DNA of 64,000 nt from an uncultured Oleiphilus sp. (GCA_913020045.1 CAJWBE010000014.1:18276-82275); one strand, 5' to 3'. Counted from the stretch's first letter, positions 45,933 through 55,616 are shown. Notes: a model not told the origin generated them from the letters alone. Made by a program: numbers and translations.

Positions 45933-46853
45933 ATGAAATCAATTAACATTATTTTCAGATATATAGGGTTTATTGCACTGTTTGCGCTTCACAGTGGGGT
46001 GCTGCGCGCGGAAACGTATAGTGCTCAACTCGATCGCAGTCAGTGGTATTTAACGAGTTCAATTTTTGAATGTACCCTGGTGCATGATGTGCCAATTTAT
46101 GGAAGAGCTGTATTTTTCCATGAAGCGGGTGAGGATCTAGAGTTTCATACCGTTGTGGCACGAAACTTAATGACGCCGGGCGAAGCTGCCTTGGTTATCG
46201 AAGCGTCTTCTTGGCGGCCGGGTGGCGGCATTCAGGACCTTGGGTATGTGCCGGTCGTCACCGGAAATAAACCGCTAACGGTTGAAACGAAGCGTGCGAA
46301 CTCAATGATGCAAGGTTTACTGGCCGGGCGAACTCCCACCTTTACACGCAAGTCTTTGCACAGTAACGACCGTATTCGTGTGCAGGTAAATAGTATTAAC
46401 TTTCCAAAGGTTTACGAAGGCTATAAAGACTGTTTGTCTTCGTTGTTGTCCGTTAATTTTCGCCAAGTTGAGCGCACTCGCGTTCACTTCACCGTTGATA
46501 AAGCGATTCTAACGAAGGAAGACAAGCGTAAGCTTGACCGTGTTGCTTTGTATGTCTTGGCGGATACTAGCGTGAGCGAGGTGTATGTTGACGGACACAC
46601 CGACAACTCGGGGCGACGTATTTATAACCGACGCTTATCTAAAGCGCGGGCCGAGGCGGTAACGCGTTATTTGAGCGGTAAGGGACTGAACCCAGACACG
46701 ATACAGACTCGCTATCATGGCGAACGCTATCCAGTGAACAAGAATAACAATAAGTACAACAAGGCGAAAAACCGCCGTACTACTGTCAGGTTAGTGCGCG
46801 GCGAAACGCTGTCTATGCCGAGTGATGAATCGCCTGATGGTGAAATCAATTAG
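45933..46853 (+). CDS. motY: MotY-like sodium-type flagellar stator-associated protein
   Basis: A 306-aa secreted protein with signal peptide (about 1-26, ending LRAE). The first half, with LDRSQWYLTSSIFECTLVHDVP, matches the N-terminal domain of MotY, which forms the T-ring around the flagellar basal body and helps PomA/B or MotCD stators assemble. The second half (about 170-290) is an OmpA-type peptidoglycan-binding domain with YVDGHTDNSGRRIYNRRLSKARA. Neighbours (rnt upstream, argG downstream) match the P. aeruginosa locus as I recall it. No flagellar genes are present in the window. ATG 45933 is AT-rich upstream with a weak ribosome-binding site. Confidence 0.88.
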   Translation: MKSINIIFRYIGFIALFALHSGVLRAETYSAQLDRSQWYLTSSIFECTLVHDVPIYGRAVFFHEAGEDLEFHTVVARNLMTPGEAALVIEASSWRPGGGIQDLGYVPVVTGNKPLTVETKRANSMMQGLLAGRTPTFTRKSLHSNDRIRVQVNSINFPKVYEGYKDCLSSLLSVNFRQVERTRVHFTVDKAILTKEDKRKLDRVALYVLADTSVSEVYVDGHTDNSGRRIYNRRLSKARAEAVTRYLSGKGLNPDTIQTRYHGERYPVNKNNNKYNKAKNRRTTVRLVRGETLSMPSDESPDGEIN

Positions 46854-46885
46854 CGCTTAGCTTATTTTCTGGTTTGGTCTATTAA

Positions 46886-46916
46886 GGGGCGTGAATAGCG
46901 CCTCGTTCCTTTTTTA
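46886..46916 (+). terminator. Terminator after motY
   Basis: GGGGCG and CGCCTC (one G-T pair) flank a TGAATAG loop, followed by GTTCC and a run of six T. It is a weak to moderate intrinsic terminator. Confidence 0.6.
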
Positions 46917-46950
46917 TCATGCAATTATCCCTCAATGCTTCACGCTGCAA

Positions 46951-46979
46951 TTGAGTCAGCGCGCCCAAACAAGTAGAAT
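46951..46979 (+). promoter_or_regulatory. Candidate sigma-70 promoter of argG
   Basis: TTGAGT at 46951-46956 and TAGAAT at 46974-46979 lie exactly 17 bp apart (4/6 and 5/6 matches). They stand 66 bp before the argG ATG. Confidence 0.55.
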
Positions 46980-47045
46980 ATGCGCCTTTTCTTACTCGGG
47001 ACCTGATTTTCCTCACGAGGGAACATCAATTGTTGGAGCTCATTA

Positions 47046-48263
47046 ATGTCTTCTAAAGTAAACAAAGTCGTACTGGCTTACTCCGGTGGTTTAGATACCT
47101 CTGTTATCGTCAAATGGTTGATGGAAGAATACGACTGCGAAGTCGTTACGTTTACGGCTGATATAGGCCAAGGCGAAGAAGTTGAGCCAGCGCGTGCGAA
47201 AGCGGAAGCGCTTGGCGTGAAAGAAATATACATAGAAGATCTGCGTGAAGAGTTTGTGCGCGACTATGTGTTTCCGATGTTCCGTGCCAATACAATTTAT
47301 GAAGGCGAGTACTTGTTAGGTACCTCTATCGCGCGGCCCTTAATCGCAAAACGATTGATTGAAATTGCGAATGAAACCGGTGCAGACGCGATCTCTCATG
47401 GCGCAACGGGTAAGGGTAATGATCAAGTCCGTTTTGAACTGGGTGCCTACGCACTGAAGCCTGGCGTGCAAGTGATTGCACCTTGGCGTGAGTGGGACTT
47501 GACCTCTCGTGAAAGCTTAATGCAATACTGTGCGGATCACGGTATTGAAGTTGAGACAAAGAAAGGTAAGTCGCCTTATTCGATGGACGCTAACCTGCTT
47601 CATATCTCATACGAAGGCGATATTTTGGAAGACCCATGGGTTGAGCCAGAAGATGACATGTGGCGTTGGTCTGTTTCTCCTGAAGCGGCGCCAGAAGAGC
47701 CAACGTACATTGAACTGACCTTTGATAAAGGTGATATCGTGGCGCTCAACGGCGAAGCAATGTCGCCTGCGACAGTACTCGAAACCTTGAACAAAGTGGG
47801 TGGCGATAACGGTGTTGGTCGTACGGATATCGTAGAGAATCGATATGTTGGAATGAAGGCGCGCGGATGTTACGAAACACCGGGCGGTACCATTATGTTG
47901 AAAGCGCATCGCGCGATTGAGTCGTTGACGCTAGATAAAGAAGCGGCTCACCTTAAAGACAGCTTGATGCCAAAATATGCCGAACTGATCTACAACGGTT
48001 ATTGGTGGTCGCCAGAGCGTAAGGCCTTGCAGGCATTGATCGACGATACGCAAACCTACGTGAACGGCACGGTACGCGTGAAGTTGTACAAAGGTAATGT
48101 CGTTGTTGTTGGCCGTAAGTCTGACGATACCTTGTTTGACGAAAGCATCGCGACATTTGAAGATGACGCGGGCGCATACGATCAGAAAGATGCGGAAGGT
48201 TTTATCAAGCTGAACGCACTGCGATTACGCATTGCCGCAGGAAAAGGGCGAGACCAAAGCTAA
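47046..48263 (+). CDS. argG: Argininosuccinate synthase
   Basis: ArgG condenses citrulline and aspartate with ATP to argininosuccinate in arginine biosynthesis. The 405-aa protein begins [20 protein letters not shown], with the PP-loop AYSGGLDTS at 11-19. [15 protein letters not shown], the citrulline/aspartate binding stretch, and [12 protein letters not shown] follow. Length fits the roughly 400-aa type. ATG 47046 follows TTGGAGCTC, a good Shine-Dalgarno. It has its own promoter and terminator. Control by ArgR is common, but no clear ARG-box was recognised. Confidence 0.97.
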   Translation: MSSKVNKVVLAYSGGLDTSVIVKWLMEEYDCEVVTFTADIGQGEEVEPARAKAEALGVKEIYIEDLREEFVRDYVFPMFRANTIYEGEYLLGTSIARPLIAKRLIEIANETGADAISHGATGKGNDQVRFELGAYALKPGVQVIAPWREWDLTSRESLMQYCADHGIEVETKKGKSPYSMDANLLHISYEGDILEDPWVEPEDDMWRWSVSPEAAPEEPTYIELTFDKGDIVALNGEAMSPATVLETLNKVGGDNGVGRTDIVENRYVGMKARGCYETPGGTIMLKAHRAIESLTLDKEAAHLKDSLMPKYAELIYNGYWWSPERKALQALIDDTQTYVNGTVRVKLYKGNVVVVGRKSDDTLFDESIATFEDDAGAYDQKDAEGFIKLNALRLRIAAGKGRDQS

Positions 48264-48282
48264 GGGTTGGTTTCGAACTTTC

Positions 48283-48311
48283 AAAAAAACCGGACATTGT
48301 CCGGTTTTTTT
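48283..48311 (+). terminator. Rho-independent terminator of argG
   Basis: CCGGAC and GTCCGG pair around an ATT loop, flanked by A-run and T-run, 20 bp after the stop. The A-run makes it work in both directions, so it could also serve the MerR gene side. Confidence 0.92.
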
Positions 48312-48406
48312 ATGTCTGAAGTATGGAGCTCTCGCTTAAATCATATGGCCTGTGTTTCTTGCCTGCAGTTGACTGACAAGCGTTGACTAACTAATCCATG
48401 TCGGCG

Positions 48407-48835
48407 TTATGATTCTTTCGTATCATCGTCTAAACGATCTCGCCACTGCTGCATGTGGTCGGCCTCAAGGCATTCGCCTTGTTGCCATGTCTTAGATAAA
48501 TCTGCTTTTAACGCTTCAACTTGAGTGCGTTGCAAGGTGAGTTTTGAGAACAGAGCATTGATTTCGTCGAGCTTATCGTCAAGTTGCGAGAGGATGAGCT
48601 GTTTGTTTTGCTCGCTTAGCTCGGCTTGCTCCGAGAAACTCAAGCGGATTTGATCCAAGCTAAACCCTAAGTGCTTAGCGCATTGAATACCTGCGACGCG
48701 TTTGAGTGCATCCTTGTCATAGGTTCGATAGCCTGCGGACGTTCGTTTCGCTTTCGGTAGCAGCCCTTGCTGTTCATAGAAACGGATGGTGTGTGCTGCC
48801 ACACCGCTTTGCTTTGCCAGTTCTCCAATTTTCAT
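48407..48835 (-). CDS. MerR-family transcriptional regulator
   Basis: A 142-aa regulator. MKIGELAKQSGVAAHTIRFYEQQGLLP is the MerR winged helix-turn-helix, YRTYDKDALKRVAGIQ the wing, and residues 75-125 the dimerisation helix. ATG 48835 is chosen because the domain starts exactly there; the frame upstream is open but uncharacteristic. Cysteines are few (one near position 57, one near 122), so metal sensing by a cysteine trio is not evident, and an aldehyde or electrophile sensor is possible. It diverges from an old-yellow-enzyme gene across a 19-bp-spaced promoter that it probably controls. Confidence 0.9.
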   Translation of the reverse strand: MKIGELAKQSGVAAHTIRFYEQQGLLPKAKRTSAGYRTYDKDALKRVAGIQCAKHLGFSLDQIRLSFSEQAELSEQNKQLILSQLDDKLDEINALFSKLTLQRTQVEALKADLSKTWQQGECLEADHMQQWRDRLDDDTKES

Positions 48836-48890
48836 CAATGGGCATCCATTTAAGTTGAGTCTGGGGGGATTACAAGAAGGCTTAAAAGGC

Positions 48891-48921
48891 TTGACCTTAA
48901 AGTTAACTTTAAACTTATACT
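48891..48921 (+). promoter_or_regulatory. MerR-type promoter with 19-bp spacer and central palindrome
   Basis: -35 TTGACC (48891-48896) and -10 TATACT (48916-48921) are 19 bp apart, the overlong spacing typical of MerR-activated promoters. The spacer contains the perfect palindrome TTAAAGTTAACTTTAA at 48897-48912. It faces the old-yellow-enzyme gene, with transcription expected about 25 bp before its start. Confidence 0.88.
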
Positions 48922-48952
48922 CGCCTGAATTGATTTGTCCAAGGAGTTTTTT

Positions 48953-50179
48953 ATGTCGACGAAAGTATTTGATGAATATGTGCTGCCAAATGGCAGTCGT
49001 CTTAGCAATCGTGTGGTGAAAGCTGCAATGGAAGAAAACTTGTCGGCCGCCGGAAATTTGCCGGACCAAGCGCTCTTTAACTTATACCGCAGTTGGTCCG
49101 CTGGCGGCGCGGGTGCACTGATTACAGGCAATGTCATGGTGGATCGCCATGCGATGACAGGGCCCGGTGGCGTAGCGTTAGAGGCTGAAACTAAGCTAGA
49201 ACCCTTTAAGCAGTGGGCGTCGGCGGCAAAAGAGGGTGGTAATCAAGTTTGGATGCAAATCAATCATCCGGGTCGTCAAGTGTATGCAGCAATGGGTGGA
49301 AAGGTGCTTTCTCCATCGGATATCGCTTTAGATATGGGTAAGTTCAGCAAACTATTTGGCAAGCCCCAGCCCATGACTGAGGCCCAAATACAGGATCTTA
49401 TTCAACGTTTTGCGAGCACGGCGAGCAATGCGGTAGAGGCGGGTTTCGATGGCGTGCAGATTCATGCAGCGCATGGTTATTTAGTCTCTCAGTTTCTATC
49501 GCCGTTGACCAATCAGCGAGACGACCAATGGGGCGGCTCTATCGAAAATCGAGCGCGTTTGCTGATCGAAATTGTCAAAGCGATACGGGAAAAAGTGCCT
49601 TCCAATGCGACTGTTTCGGTCAAGCTCAACTCAGCTGATTTTCAGCGAGGCGGTTTTGATGCCGAAGATGCAAAGCAGGTATTGGCGATGCTTGCGCCGT
49701 TGGGCATTGATTTCGTCGAATTGTCTGGTGGCAGCTATGAAAGCCCAGCGATGCAAGGGCAAACAGTAGACGGAAGAACGCTACAGCGCGAAGCGTATTT
49801 TCTGAAGTTTGTCGAAGAGCTTGCGAAATCGTCGACGCTTCCTATTATGACGACCGGCGGTATTAGTCGCTTACCTGTTGCACAAACCGTATTGGATGCA
49901 GGCATTGATCTAGTTGGTGTCGGTCGAGGACTGGCATTTGCACCTAAGCTTGTTCAGCAGTGGCAGTCGGATGAGCATGCAACCGCGCCTATTCCCGATG
50001 TCGCTTGGAAAGATAAAACCATGAGCGCGATGGCAGTGATGGCTGTCACTAAAGATCAGTTGAGGCGACTATCAAAGGGTGGTGACGTTAAACCTAATGT
50101 TTCACCGCTGCTTTCGCTGTTAGCTGACCAGTGGCGTTTGAAGTCCTTAACGCGTCGCTATCGCCGCGAGCTTTCATAA
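48953..50179 (+). CDS. NADH:flavin oxidoreductase, old yellow enzyme family
   Basis: A 408-aa FMN enzyme that reduces activated C=C bonds such as those of enones, 2,4-dienoyl-CoA or nitro compounds. ATG 48953 is set by AAGGAG at 48941-48946; an in-frame TTG at 48935 is rejected. The OYE barrel is recognisable: NRVVKAAMEE at the N-terminus, QINHPGRQ, the DGVQIHAAHGYL active-site strand, FLSPLTNQRDDQWGG and SVKLNSADF. The C-terminal iron-sulfur domain of DCR-type proteins is missing. The MerR operator upstream suggests induction by an electrophile or by the substrate. Confidence 0.9.
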   Translation: MSTKVFDEYVLPNGSRLSNRVVKAAMEENLSAAGNLPDQALFNLYRSWSAGGAGALITGNVMVDRHAMTGPGGVALEAETKLEPFKQWASAAKEGGNQVWMQINHPGRQVYAAMGGKVLSPSDIALDMGKFSKLFGKPQPMTEAQIQDLIQRFASTASNAVEAGFDGVQIHAAHGYLVSQFLSPLTNQRDDQWGGSIENRARLLIEIVKAIREKVPSNATVSVKLNSADFQRGGFDAEDAKQVLAMLAPLGIDFVELSGGSYESPAMQGQTVDGRTLQREAYFLKFVEELAKSSTLPIMTTGGISRLPVAQTVLDAGIDLVGVGRGLAFAPKLVQQWQSDEHATAPIPDVAWKDKTMSAMAVMAVTKDQLRRLSKGGDVKPNVSPLLSLLADQWRLKSLTRRYRRELS

Positions 50180-50309
50180 GGTTTCTGCACATTTATATTA
50201 TTTGAAATAGACCTATTAGCGCTTAGCAATTTTTTTCTTTGCGCTTACACTAGCACTCTGAAACCGACTTACTAACGCTTACTTAAAATAGGGTGCTAAA
50301 TCTTCCGTC

Positions 50310-51578
50310 ATGTCTACCTCATCTAGTTCTCAGTCGTCATCGCAAGCGACGTCAAACTCGTCTGATACAGCCAAAAGTCATGTTCGAAAAAGACCACTTG
50401 AGGGTCTGCGTGTCATTGAAATGGGACAGCTATTAGCCGGGCCGTTTACCGGGTCTATTCTTGGGTACTTCGGTGCTGAAGTGATAAAAATTGAGCCGCC
50501 CGAAGGGGGCGATGCCTTACGTGGCTGGCGTTTGATGGAAAACGGGACGTCCTATTGGTGGCACAGTATTGCGCGCAATAAAAAGTCAGTGACGGTTGAT
50601 CTTAAATCTGAAGATGGTCGGAAATTGGTACGTCAGTTAATCGACACGGCAGATATATTAGTCGAAAATTTTCGTCCGGGGCTGATGGAAAAATGGGGCT
50701 TAGGCCCGGAGGATATTCGGCAAACTAACCCCGGGATCATCTACACCCGTATTTCAGGTTATGGGCAGGATGGCCCATATTCTAGTAAGCCGGGTTTCGC
50801 GTCAGTGTGCGAGGGTTTTGGTGGCTTTAGGCACGTTAACGGGTTTGAGGGCGAAGCGCCGGTGCGACCCAACCTCAGCATTGGTGACACGCTTGCCGCT
50901 ATCCATGCCGCGTTAGGCGTGGCGATGGCGATTATTGAACGTTCAAATAATGAAAAGCATGAGGGGCAGGTGCTCGACGTGGCGCTCTATGAAGCGGTGT
51001 TTAATCTGATGGAAGGGGTGATTCCAGAGTATTCAGGTTGTGGCGCGATTCGTGAACCATCAGGAACGACCGTCACGGGGATTGTACCGACCAACACTTA
51101 CCGTTGTGGTGACAATAAGTATGTCATTATTGGCGGCAACGGTGACTCAATATTTAAACGTTTGATGGTGAAAGCGGGTCGGGAAGATATGGCGACAAAC
51201 CCCGATATGGCAGACAACGCTGGCAGGGTAGTCCACCAGTTAGAGATTGATCAGGCCATTAGTGATTGGTGTGGCGCGCACAGCTCGAAGGAAATTATTG
51301 CAGCCTTAGAAGAGGCGCGGGTGCCGGTTGGTCCCATTTATAATGCCGAAGACATGTTTAATGACCCTCACTATCAGGCGAGAGGCATGTTTGAAGAAGT
51401 CGAGATAGACGGAAAGCCCCTTAAAATTCCCGCCATGATTCCCAAGTTACAATCAACGCCTGGCAAGACCGAGTGGTCTGGTCCGAAGTTAGGTGAACAT
51501 ACTGACGATGTACTGAGTTCGATTCTAAAGCTAGACAGCAATGCGCTCACCAAGCTGCGCGAGCAGGGGGTTATCTAA
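50310..51578 (+). CDS. Class III (CaiB/BaiF) CoA transferase
   Basis: A 422-aa family III CoA transferase, which moves CoA between carboxylic acids through an aspartyl-CoA anhydride. LRVIEMGQLLAGPFTGSILGYFGAEVIKIEPP, RNKKSVTVDLKS and ENFRPGLMEKWG are family hallmarks. The catalytic aspartate is expected near NLSIGDTLAAIHA, whose D fits the position. The first 25 residues are Ser/Gln-rich and look disordered, so the true start could be an internal one; no better ATG is obvious. Its gene stands 130 bp after the OYE gene on the same strand. The substrate is unknown. Confidence 0.88.
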   Translation: MSTSSSSQSSSQATSNSSDTAKSHVRKRPLEGLRVIEMGQLLAGPFTGSILGYFGAEVIKIEPPEGGDALRGWRLMENGTSYWWHSIARNKKSVTVDLKSEDGRKLVRQLIDTADILVENFRPGLMEKWGLGPEDIRQTNPGIIYTRISGYGQDGPYSSKPGFASVCEGFGGFRHVNGFEGEAPVRPNLSIGDTLAAIHAALGVAMAIIERSNNEKHEGQVLDVALYEAVFNLMEGVIPEYSGCGAIREPSGTTVTGIVPTNTYRCGDNKYVIIGGNGDSIFKRLMVKAGREDMATNPDMADNAGRVVHQLEIDQAISDWCGAHSSKEIIAALEEARVPVGPIYNAEDMFNDPHYQARGMFEEVEIDGKPLKIPAMIPKLQSTPGKTEWSGPKLGEHTDDVLSSILKLDSNALTKLREQGVI

Positions 51579-51625
51579 GCGAGCTCACTTTCATTTAGGT
51601 GGGCTCACTTAAGAGGTGCGTTGTG

Positions 51626-52456
51626 TTAGCGGGTTTGCTCGGCGAGAAATGCGGTAAAACGCTTCCATGATTTTTGATCCGCATCAACGCGGTAGCGCTC
51701 GCTACCAAACACGGTAAATGCATGCGGCGCGCCGCTGTATGTGATCATCTCATGGGCGGCGCCATCGTTTTCTAATTCGGTCGTGAGTGCTGCAAATTGA
51801 GTCATTGGAATCGCCGAGTCTGCGCTGCCGTGCATGACCAGTAAGGGCGCTTTTAGCTGCTTGTAATCCTGACCTTCAGGCGTCGACAAGCCTCCATGGA
51901 AGGTAGCGAAGCCCTTTAGGTTCGAGCCAGAACGCGCCATCTCTAATACGGCTGCACCACCAAAGCAATAGCCCATTGCCACGGCGTTTTCAGCATTGCC
52001 GCCTTGGGCGATCGCGGCTTTTAATGCACCTTCTAACAGTGCTCGCATTTTGTCTCGGTCTTTGTAGAGTTCGCCAGTGTGCTGTTTTTTATCGACCACT
52101 TTGGTTGGCCGTATGCCTTGACCAAACAAGTCGGCAGCGAACACGGTATATCCCAGGTCGACCAACATCTGCGCCCGTCTAACCTCATAATCGGTTAAGC
52201 CGTCCCAGTCATGCAGCAGCAGAACTAAAGGCGAGTTGGCATCTGCCGCCTGATAATGACCTTCGTAGGTTTGGCCATTCACTTCGTAGATCACGGTTTT
52301 ACCGGCCGCAAAACTCGTTGAGCTAAATGATAGGAACAGAGAGACTAAGGCGACTAATGACGTCCGCTGAAAGCTCATCAGCGAAGGCAATAACGAGGGT
52401 AATAACGAGAACCCAAACTTCGAAGAGAGGGAAAGTGTATGAATGGCATGTCGCAT
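51626..52456 (-). CDS. Secreted dienelactone hydrolase family protein
   Basis: A 276-aa alpha/beta hydrolase. The start ATG 52456 is fixed by AGGAGG 7 bp upstream; a further upstream ATG at 52507 has no such site. The N-terminus has two hydrophobic stretches (about 15-25 and 32-46) and a signal peptide-like end STSFAAG, so it is probably exported to the periplasm. The DLH nucleophile cysteine is in GYCFGG, and ASP and HIS ligands are in HGSADSAIP and SGAPHAF. The role could be hydrolysis of lactones or esters; no aromatic catabolic genes are nearby. It is convergent with the CoA transferase. Confidence 0.87.
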   Translation of the reverse strand: MRHAIHTLSLSSKFGFSLLPSLLPSLMSFQRTSLVALVSLFLSFSSTSFAAGKTVIYEVNGQTYEGHYQAADANSPLVLLLHDWDGLTDYEVRRAQMLVDLGYTVFAADLFGQGIRPTKVVDKKQHTGELYKDRDKMRALLEGALKAAIAQGGNAENAVAMGYCFGGAAVLEMARSGSNLKGFATFHGGLSTPEGQDYKQLKAPLLVMHGSADSAIPMTQFAALTTELENDGAAHEMITYSGAPHAFTVFGSERYRVDADQKSWKRFTAFLAEQTR

Positions 52457-52681
52457 AAATCCTCCTGGCTGGCGCGATAGTGTTGGCAAATCAAATGCCG
52501 CTTCCACGCATTCCTATCAGGGCGGGACTACAAGCAGGCAAATAGTATACGCCGCTTTTCTATGATCGGATTGTTTTGTTCTGCGGGCATTCGTTCTGAA
52601 ACAGGTAAAGCGCGAACGCCATTGCTAGTGAGCGCTGCTTGTCTAACACCTATTAGTTATGTCTCAAGGCCGAACCGACAA

Positions 52682-53905
52682 TTAGAAACTAATCAGACCG
52701 AGAACTTCGTTTAGGACAAATGCAAAGCTCACGACGAAACCAATAATCGGAATCCAGGCGGGGAATACCATGGCGCCGTCGGGGGCGGGATCCAGTCGTT
52801 TAACGCGCCATAGGGCGAGATTCACCATTGAAAAAATCGTTAGCATAATCACGGATGTTGCTTCGGCAAGCGATGACAAATCTCCGATAAGGGCAAGCGT
52901 GATAACAATGCCTGTTGCAAGGCCCGTTGCGAGAACAGGGGTGCGTGTACGATGATTCAGCACCGCCAAGCACTTGGGCAATTGGCCCCGCGAGCTTAAA
53001 CCGTAGAGTACGCGTGATGCCATGATGATCTGGATGAGTGCGCCATTAATAATCGCGAACATGCCAATAACGCCGATAGCATTCGCTTTTTCTCCGGTAT
53101 GGAATTCATAGAGATACGAGAGCGGCGCTTCGCTGGCGGCGAGTTCGGACGGTGGAATCGATAATATAGCGGTTGTCATCAGCAGCAAATAAACAAATGT
53201 AGTGATTCCCAGCGTGAGCAGGATGGCGATAGGCAGCGTGCGTTTAGCGGACTTAACTTCTTCCGCGACGTCTACCATGTCTTCAAAACCGATGAAGGCA
53301 TAGAAAGAGAGCACGGTGCCGAGGTAGATGCCAGTCCAGTGTTCTGCGCTGATTGAGGGGATTAATTCGGGCCAGCGATATGACAGCGTGGCAAGTTCAT
53401 CACTCCCAACGACGACGATGGTTAGCAAGCCTCCAATTTCAATGACCGTGATGAGCGCCGCTAGCATCGCTGATTCTGCGATGCCCCAAATAGCAATGGT
53501 TCCCAGCAGTAGCACGACTAAGATTACAGAAAGTGTGCGATCAACATCCACAAATTGATTTAAGTAACCCACGAATCCATTGGCCAGTGCCGCTGCCGAG
53601 ACCAGGCCAGCCAAAATGACTAGCAGCCCGACAATGATAGATAAACGGTTGGATGAAAAACCTTGCTTAACGTAAAGCGCTGCGCCTGCCGCTTGCGGAA
53701 AACGGCTGCATAATTCCGCAAACGAAATAGCGGTTAAACCCGCCATTATCGATGCCAAGAGAAACGACATGGGAGCAAAGTAACCCGCGACACCTGCAAT
53801 CTCGCCGATCAATGCGTAAATGCCCGCACCGATAGTGGTGCCGAGTCCATATAGCACCATCATGGGCAGCGATAATGTGCGTTTTAGAGCGATCGGTGTG
53901 TCCAT
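52682..53905 (-). CDS. APC-family amino acid/amine permease
   Basis: A 407-aa transporter with about 12 hydrophobic segments. The start LPMMVLYGLGTTIGAGIYALIG has the conserved TM1 glycines of the APC superfamily, and TM6 near 205 contains FYAFIGFEDMVDVAEEV, the substrate-contacting region. It is shorter than many APC members (about 450-500). Just 334 bp away, divergently, lies the glutamine-synthetase-like trio, and in many bacteria such permeases import the amine that the ligase handles. The substrate is inferred only from this context. ATG 53905 gives the expected N-terminus. Confidence 0.88.
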   Translation of the reverse strand: MDTPIALKRTLSLPMMVLYGLGTTIGAGIYALIGEIAGVAGYFAPMSFLLASIMAGLTAISFAELCSRFPQAAGAALYVKQGFSSNRLSIIVGLLVILAGLVSAAALANGFVGYLNQFVDVDRTLSVILVVLLLGTIAIWGIAESAMLAALITVIEIGGLLTIVVVGSDELATLSYRWPELIPSISAEHWTGIYLGTVLSFYAFIGFEDMVDVAEEVKSAKRTLPIAILLTLGITTFVYLLLMTTAILSIPPSELAASEAPLSYLYEFHTGEKANAIGVIGMFAIINGALIQIIMASRVLYGLSSRGQLPKCLAVLNHRTRTPVLATGLATGIVITLALIGDLSSLAEATSVIMLTIFSMVNLALWRVKRLDPAPDGAMVFPAWIPIIGFVVSFAFVLNEVLGLISF

Positions 53906-54239
53906 AAACTCTTAGGTACTTTTAGTAAAACGAACGTTAAGTGTGACAACTCAAGATGCCATGCGCTTTGAAAGTGGATATTAGCGGGGCCGCCGCCGTG
54001 AATACATCGCTTTATTGGGCTACGTTGACGTGTGTCAATCTGAGTAATCTCATTGAGTTTTCAGACTCGCTACCCTTAGTGGTCTTATAGTATGGAATAA
54101 AAACACTCACAAATCAGGACTTCATGAATTTGGCATTGTTTACTTGGCTGACAACGCTTATTTATCGAAGATAGTCTAGGATAACGGATAGCGATCAACT
54201 TTTTAGAACACGATTTATATGCACTGGCAAAAGGCTTGA
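53906..54239. promoter_or_regulatory. Divergent region between permease and glutamine-synthetase-like operon
   Basis: About 334 bp with no gene. TAGTAAAACG and TTATAGTATGGAATA near 54088 are AT-rich promoter candidates, but neither makes a convincing -35/-10 pair. CAAAAGGCTTG before 54240 supplies the ribosome-binding site of the ligase gene. A shared regulatory region between permease and operon is plausible. Confidence 0.35.
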
Positions 54240-55616
54240 ATGATGGATGCACGGAAGGTTAAATCGATAGAAGATGCCAAGAAGATTGTCACTGAACGCT
54301 GCTTGACGCATGTCAAAGTAGGCTTGTTTGATACAGACGGTATTATGCGCGGTAAGTACATGAGCAAAGAGAAGTTCTTCTCGTCGCTCGACCATGGTTT
54401 TGCGTTTTGTGATGTCGTTTTGGGTTGGGATTCGAAAGACCAGCTCTACGACAATGGTACCTACACAGGCTGGCATACTGGCTACCCGGACGCTCCGGTT
54501 AGAATCATTCCAGAGTCTTGTCGTGATATTCCTTTTGAAGACAATATGCTGTTGTTTATTTGCGAATTTGCTGAAGAGGCCGCGAAGATTTGCCCGAGAA
54601 ATGTGCTTAAGCGCGTTATCCAAACAGCGGATGAGATGGGGTTTGAAGTGTTTTCCGCGTTGGAGTATGAGTTCTTCATGTTCGACGAAACGCCAGAAAG
54701 CGTGCGTGAAAAAGGCTTTAGAAACCTTAAGCCTTTGACTCCAGATTGGTTTGGTTATTCCGTGATTCGTAATTCAGTACATGCCGATTTGTATCATCAG
54801 ATATTGGATATGTCTGAAAAAATGGATTTCCCGATTGAAGGGATTCATACCGAAACAGGACCGGGCGTTATTGAAGCGGCCATTGCGGTTGATAATGCGC
54901 AAAATGCGGCGGACAAAGGCGCATTGTTTAAAACCTTTATGAAAGTTTTGGCGCAACAGAATGGCTTAATGGCGACCTTTATGGCGAAGTGGTCAAATGA
55001 CTACCCGGGCCAAAGCGGTCATATTCATCTTTCGCTTCGTCACAAAGACGGTGCTGCTGCGTCTGCTTTTTACGATCCAACTCAGGAACATAATATGAGT
55101 GAGACCCAGCGGCAGTTTGTTGCTGGGCAGCAGCGCTTGATGCCCGAGTTCTTGAGCATGATTGCACCAACCGTTAATAGTTACACCCGCTTAGTACCGG
55201 GGTTTTGGGCGCCTACTGATGCCACATGGGGGGTTGAAAATCGAACCACTTCATTACGCGTGATTCCCGGAAGCGACAAGTCTCAGCGAGTTGAGTACCG
55301 CTTGGGTTCTGCCGATGGCAATCCTTATTTGGCACTGGCTGCTGCTTTAGCATCTGGGCTATACGGGATTCAACAACAGTGGGAACCTGAGGCTCAGGTA
55401 AAAGGCAATGCTTACGAACAGTCGCACCCCGAGCACTTAAAATTGTCGACGACTCTTTGGGATGCCGCACAGCGTTTCAAAGCGTCAGATGCAGCTCGTG
55501 AACTTTTCGGTGATGAGTTTGTTGACCATTACTCGGCATCTCGAGAGTGGGAAGAGCGAGAATATCGTAAGCATATTAGTGACTGGGAAATGGATCGCTA
55601 CTTCGAAATCATCTAA
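54240..55616 (+). CDS. Glutamine synthetase-family ligase (gamma-glutamyl-amine type)
   Basis: A 458-aa glutamine synthetase fold. EYEFFM (about 141-146), GPGVIEAA, GHIHLSL, NRTTSLRVIPG and RVEYRLGSADGNPYLALAAALASGL cover the metal and ATP sites. It lacks the adenylylation NLYDLP motif and the glutamine-synthetase C-terminal pattern of GlnA, so it is better read as a PuuA- or IpuC-like gamma-glutamyl-amine ligase that captures an amine onto glutamate. A tandem ATG (54240, 54243) makes the exact start ambiguous by one codon. The next gene follows by 61 bp and the cluster includes ALDH and Fe-ADH. Confidence 0.87.
   Translation: MMDARKVKSIEDAKKIVTERCLTHVKVGLFDTDGIMRGKYMSKEKFFSSLDHGFAFCDVVLGWDSKDQLYDNGTYTGWHTGYPDAPVRIIPESCRDIPFEDNMLLFICEFAEEAAKICPRNVLKRVIQTADEMGFEVFSALEYEFFMFDETPESVREKGFRNLKPLTPDWFGYSVIRNSVHADLYHQILDMSEKMDFPIEGIHTETGPGVIEAAIAVDNAQNAADKGALFKTFMKVLAQQNGLMATFMAKWSNDYPGQSGHIHLSLRHKDGAAASAFYDPTQEHNMSETQRQFVAGQQRLMPEFLSMIAPTVNSYTRLVPGFWAPTDATWGVENRTTSLRVIPGSDKSQRVEYRLGSADGNPYLALAAALASGLYGIQQQWEPEAQVKGNAYEQSHPEHLKLSTTLWDAAQRFKASDAARELFGDEFVDHYSASREWEEREYRKHISDWEMDRYFEII

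Noticed and set aside
48836..49069. N-terminal extension of the MerR regulator
   Set aside because: The MerR domain begins at the ATG at 48835; the extra region overlaps the operator and the divergent OYE gene.
54120..54145. Sigma-54 promoter suggested by TTGGCATTGTTTACTTGGC
   Set aside because: The GG to GC spacing does not fit the -24/-12 pattern.
54240..55616. glnA (housekeeping glutamine synthetase)
   Set aside because: The adenylylation-site pattern of GlnA is missing and the gene sits in a catabolic-type operon.
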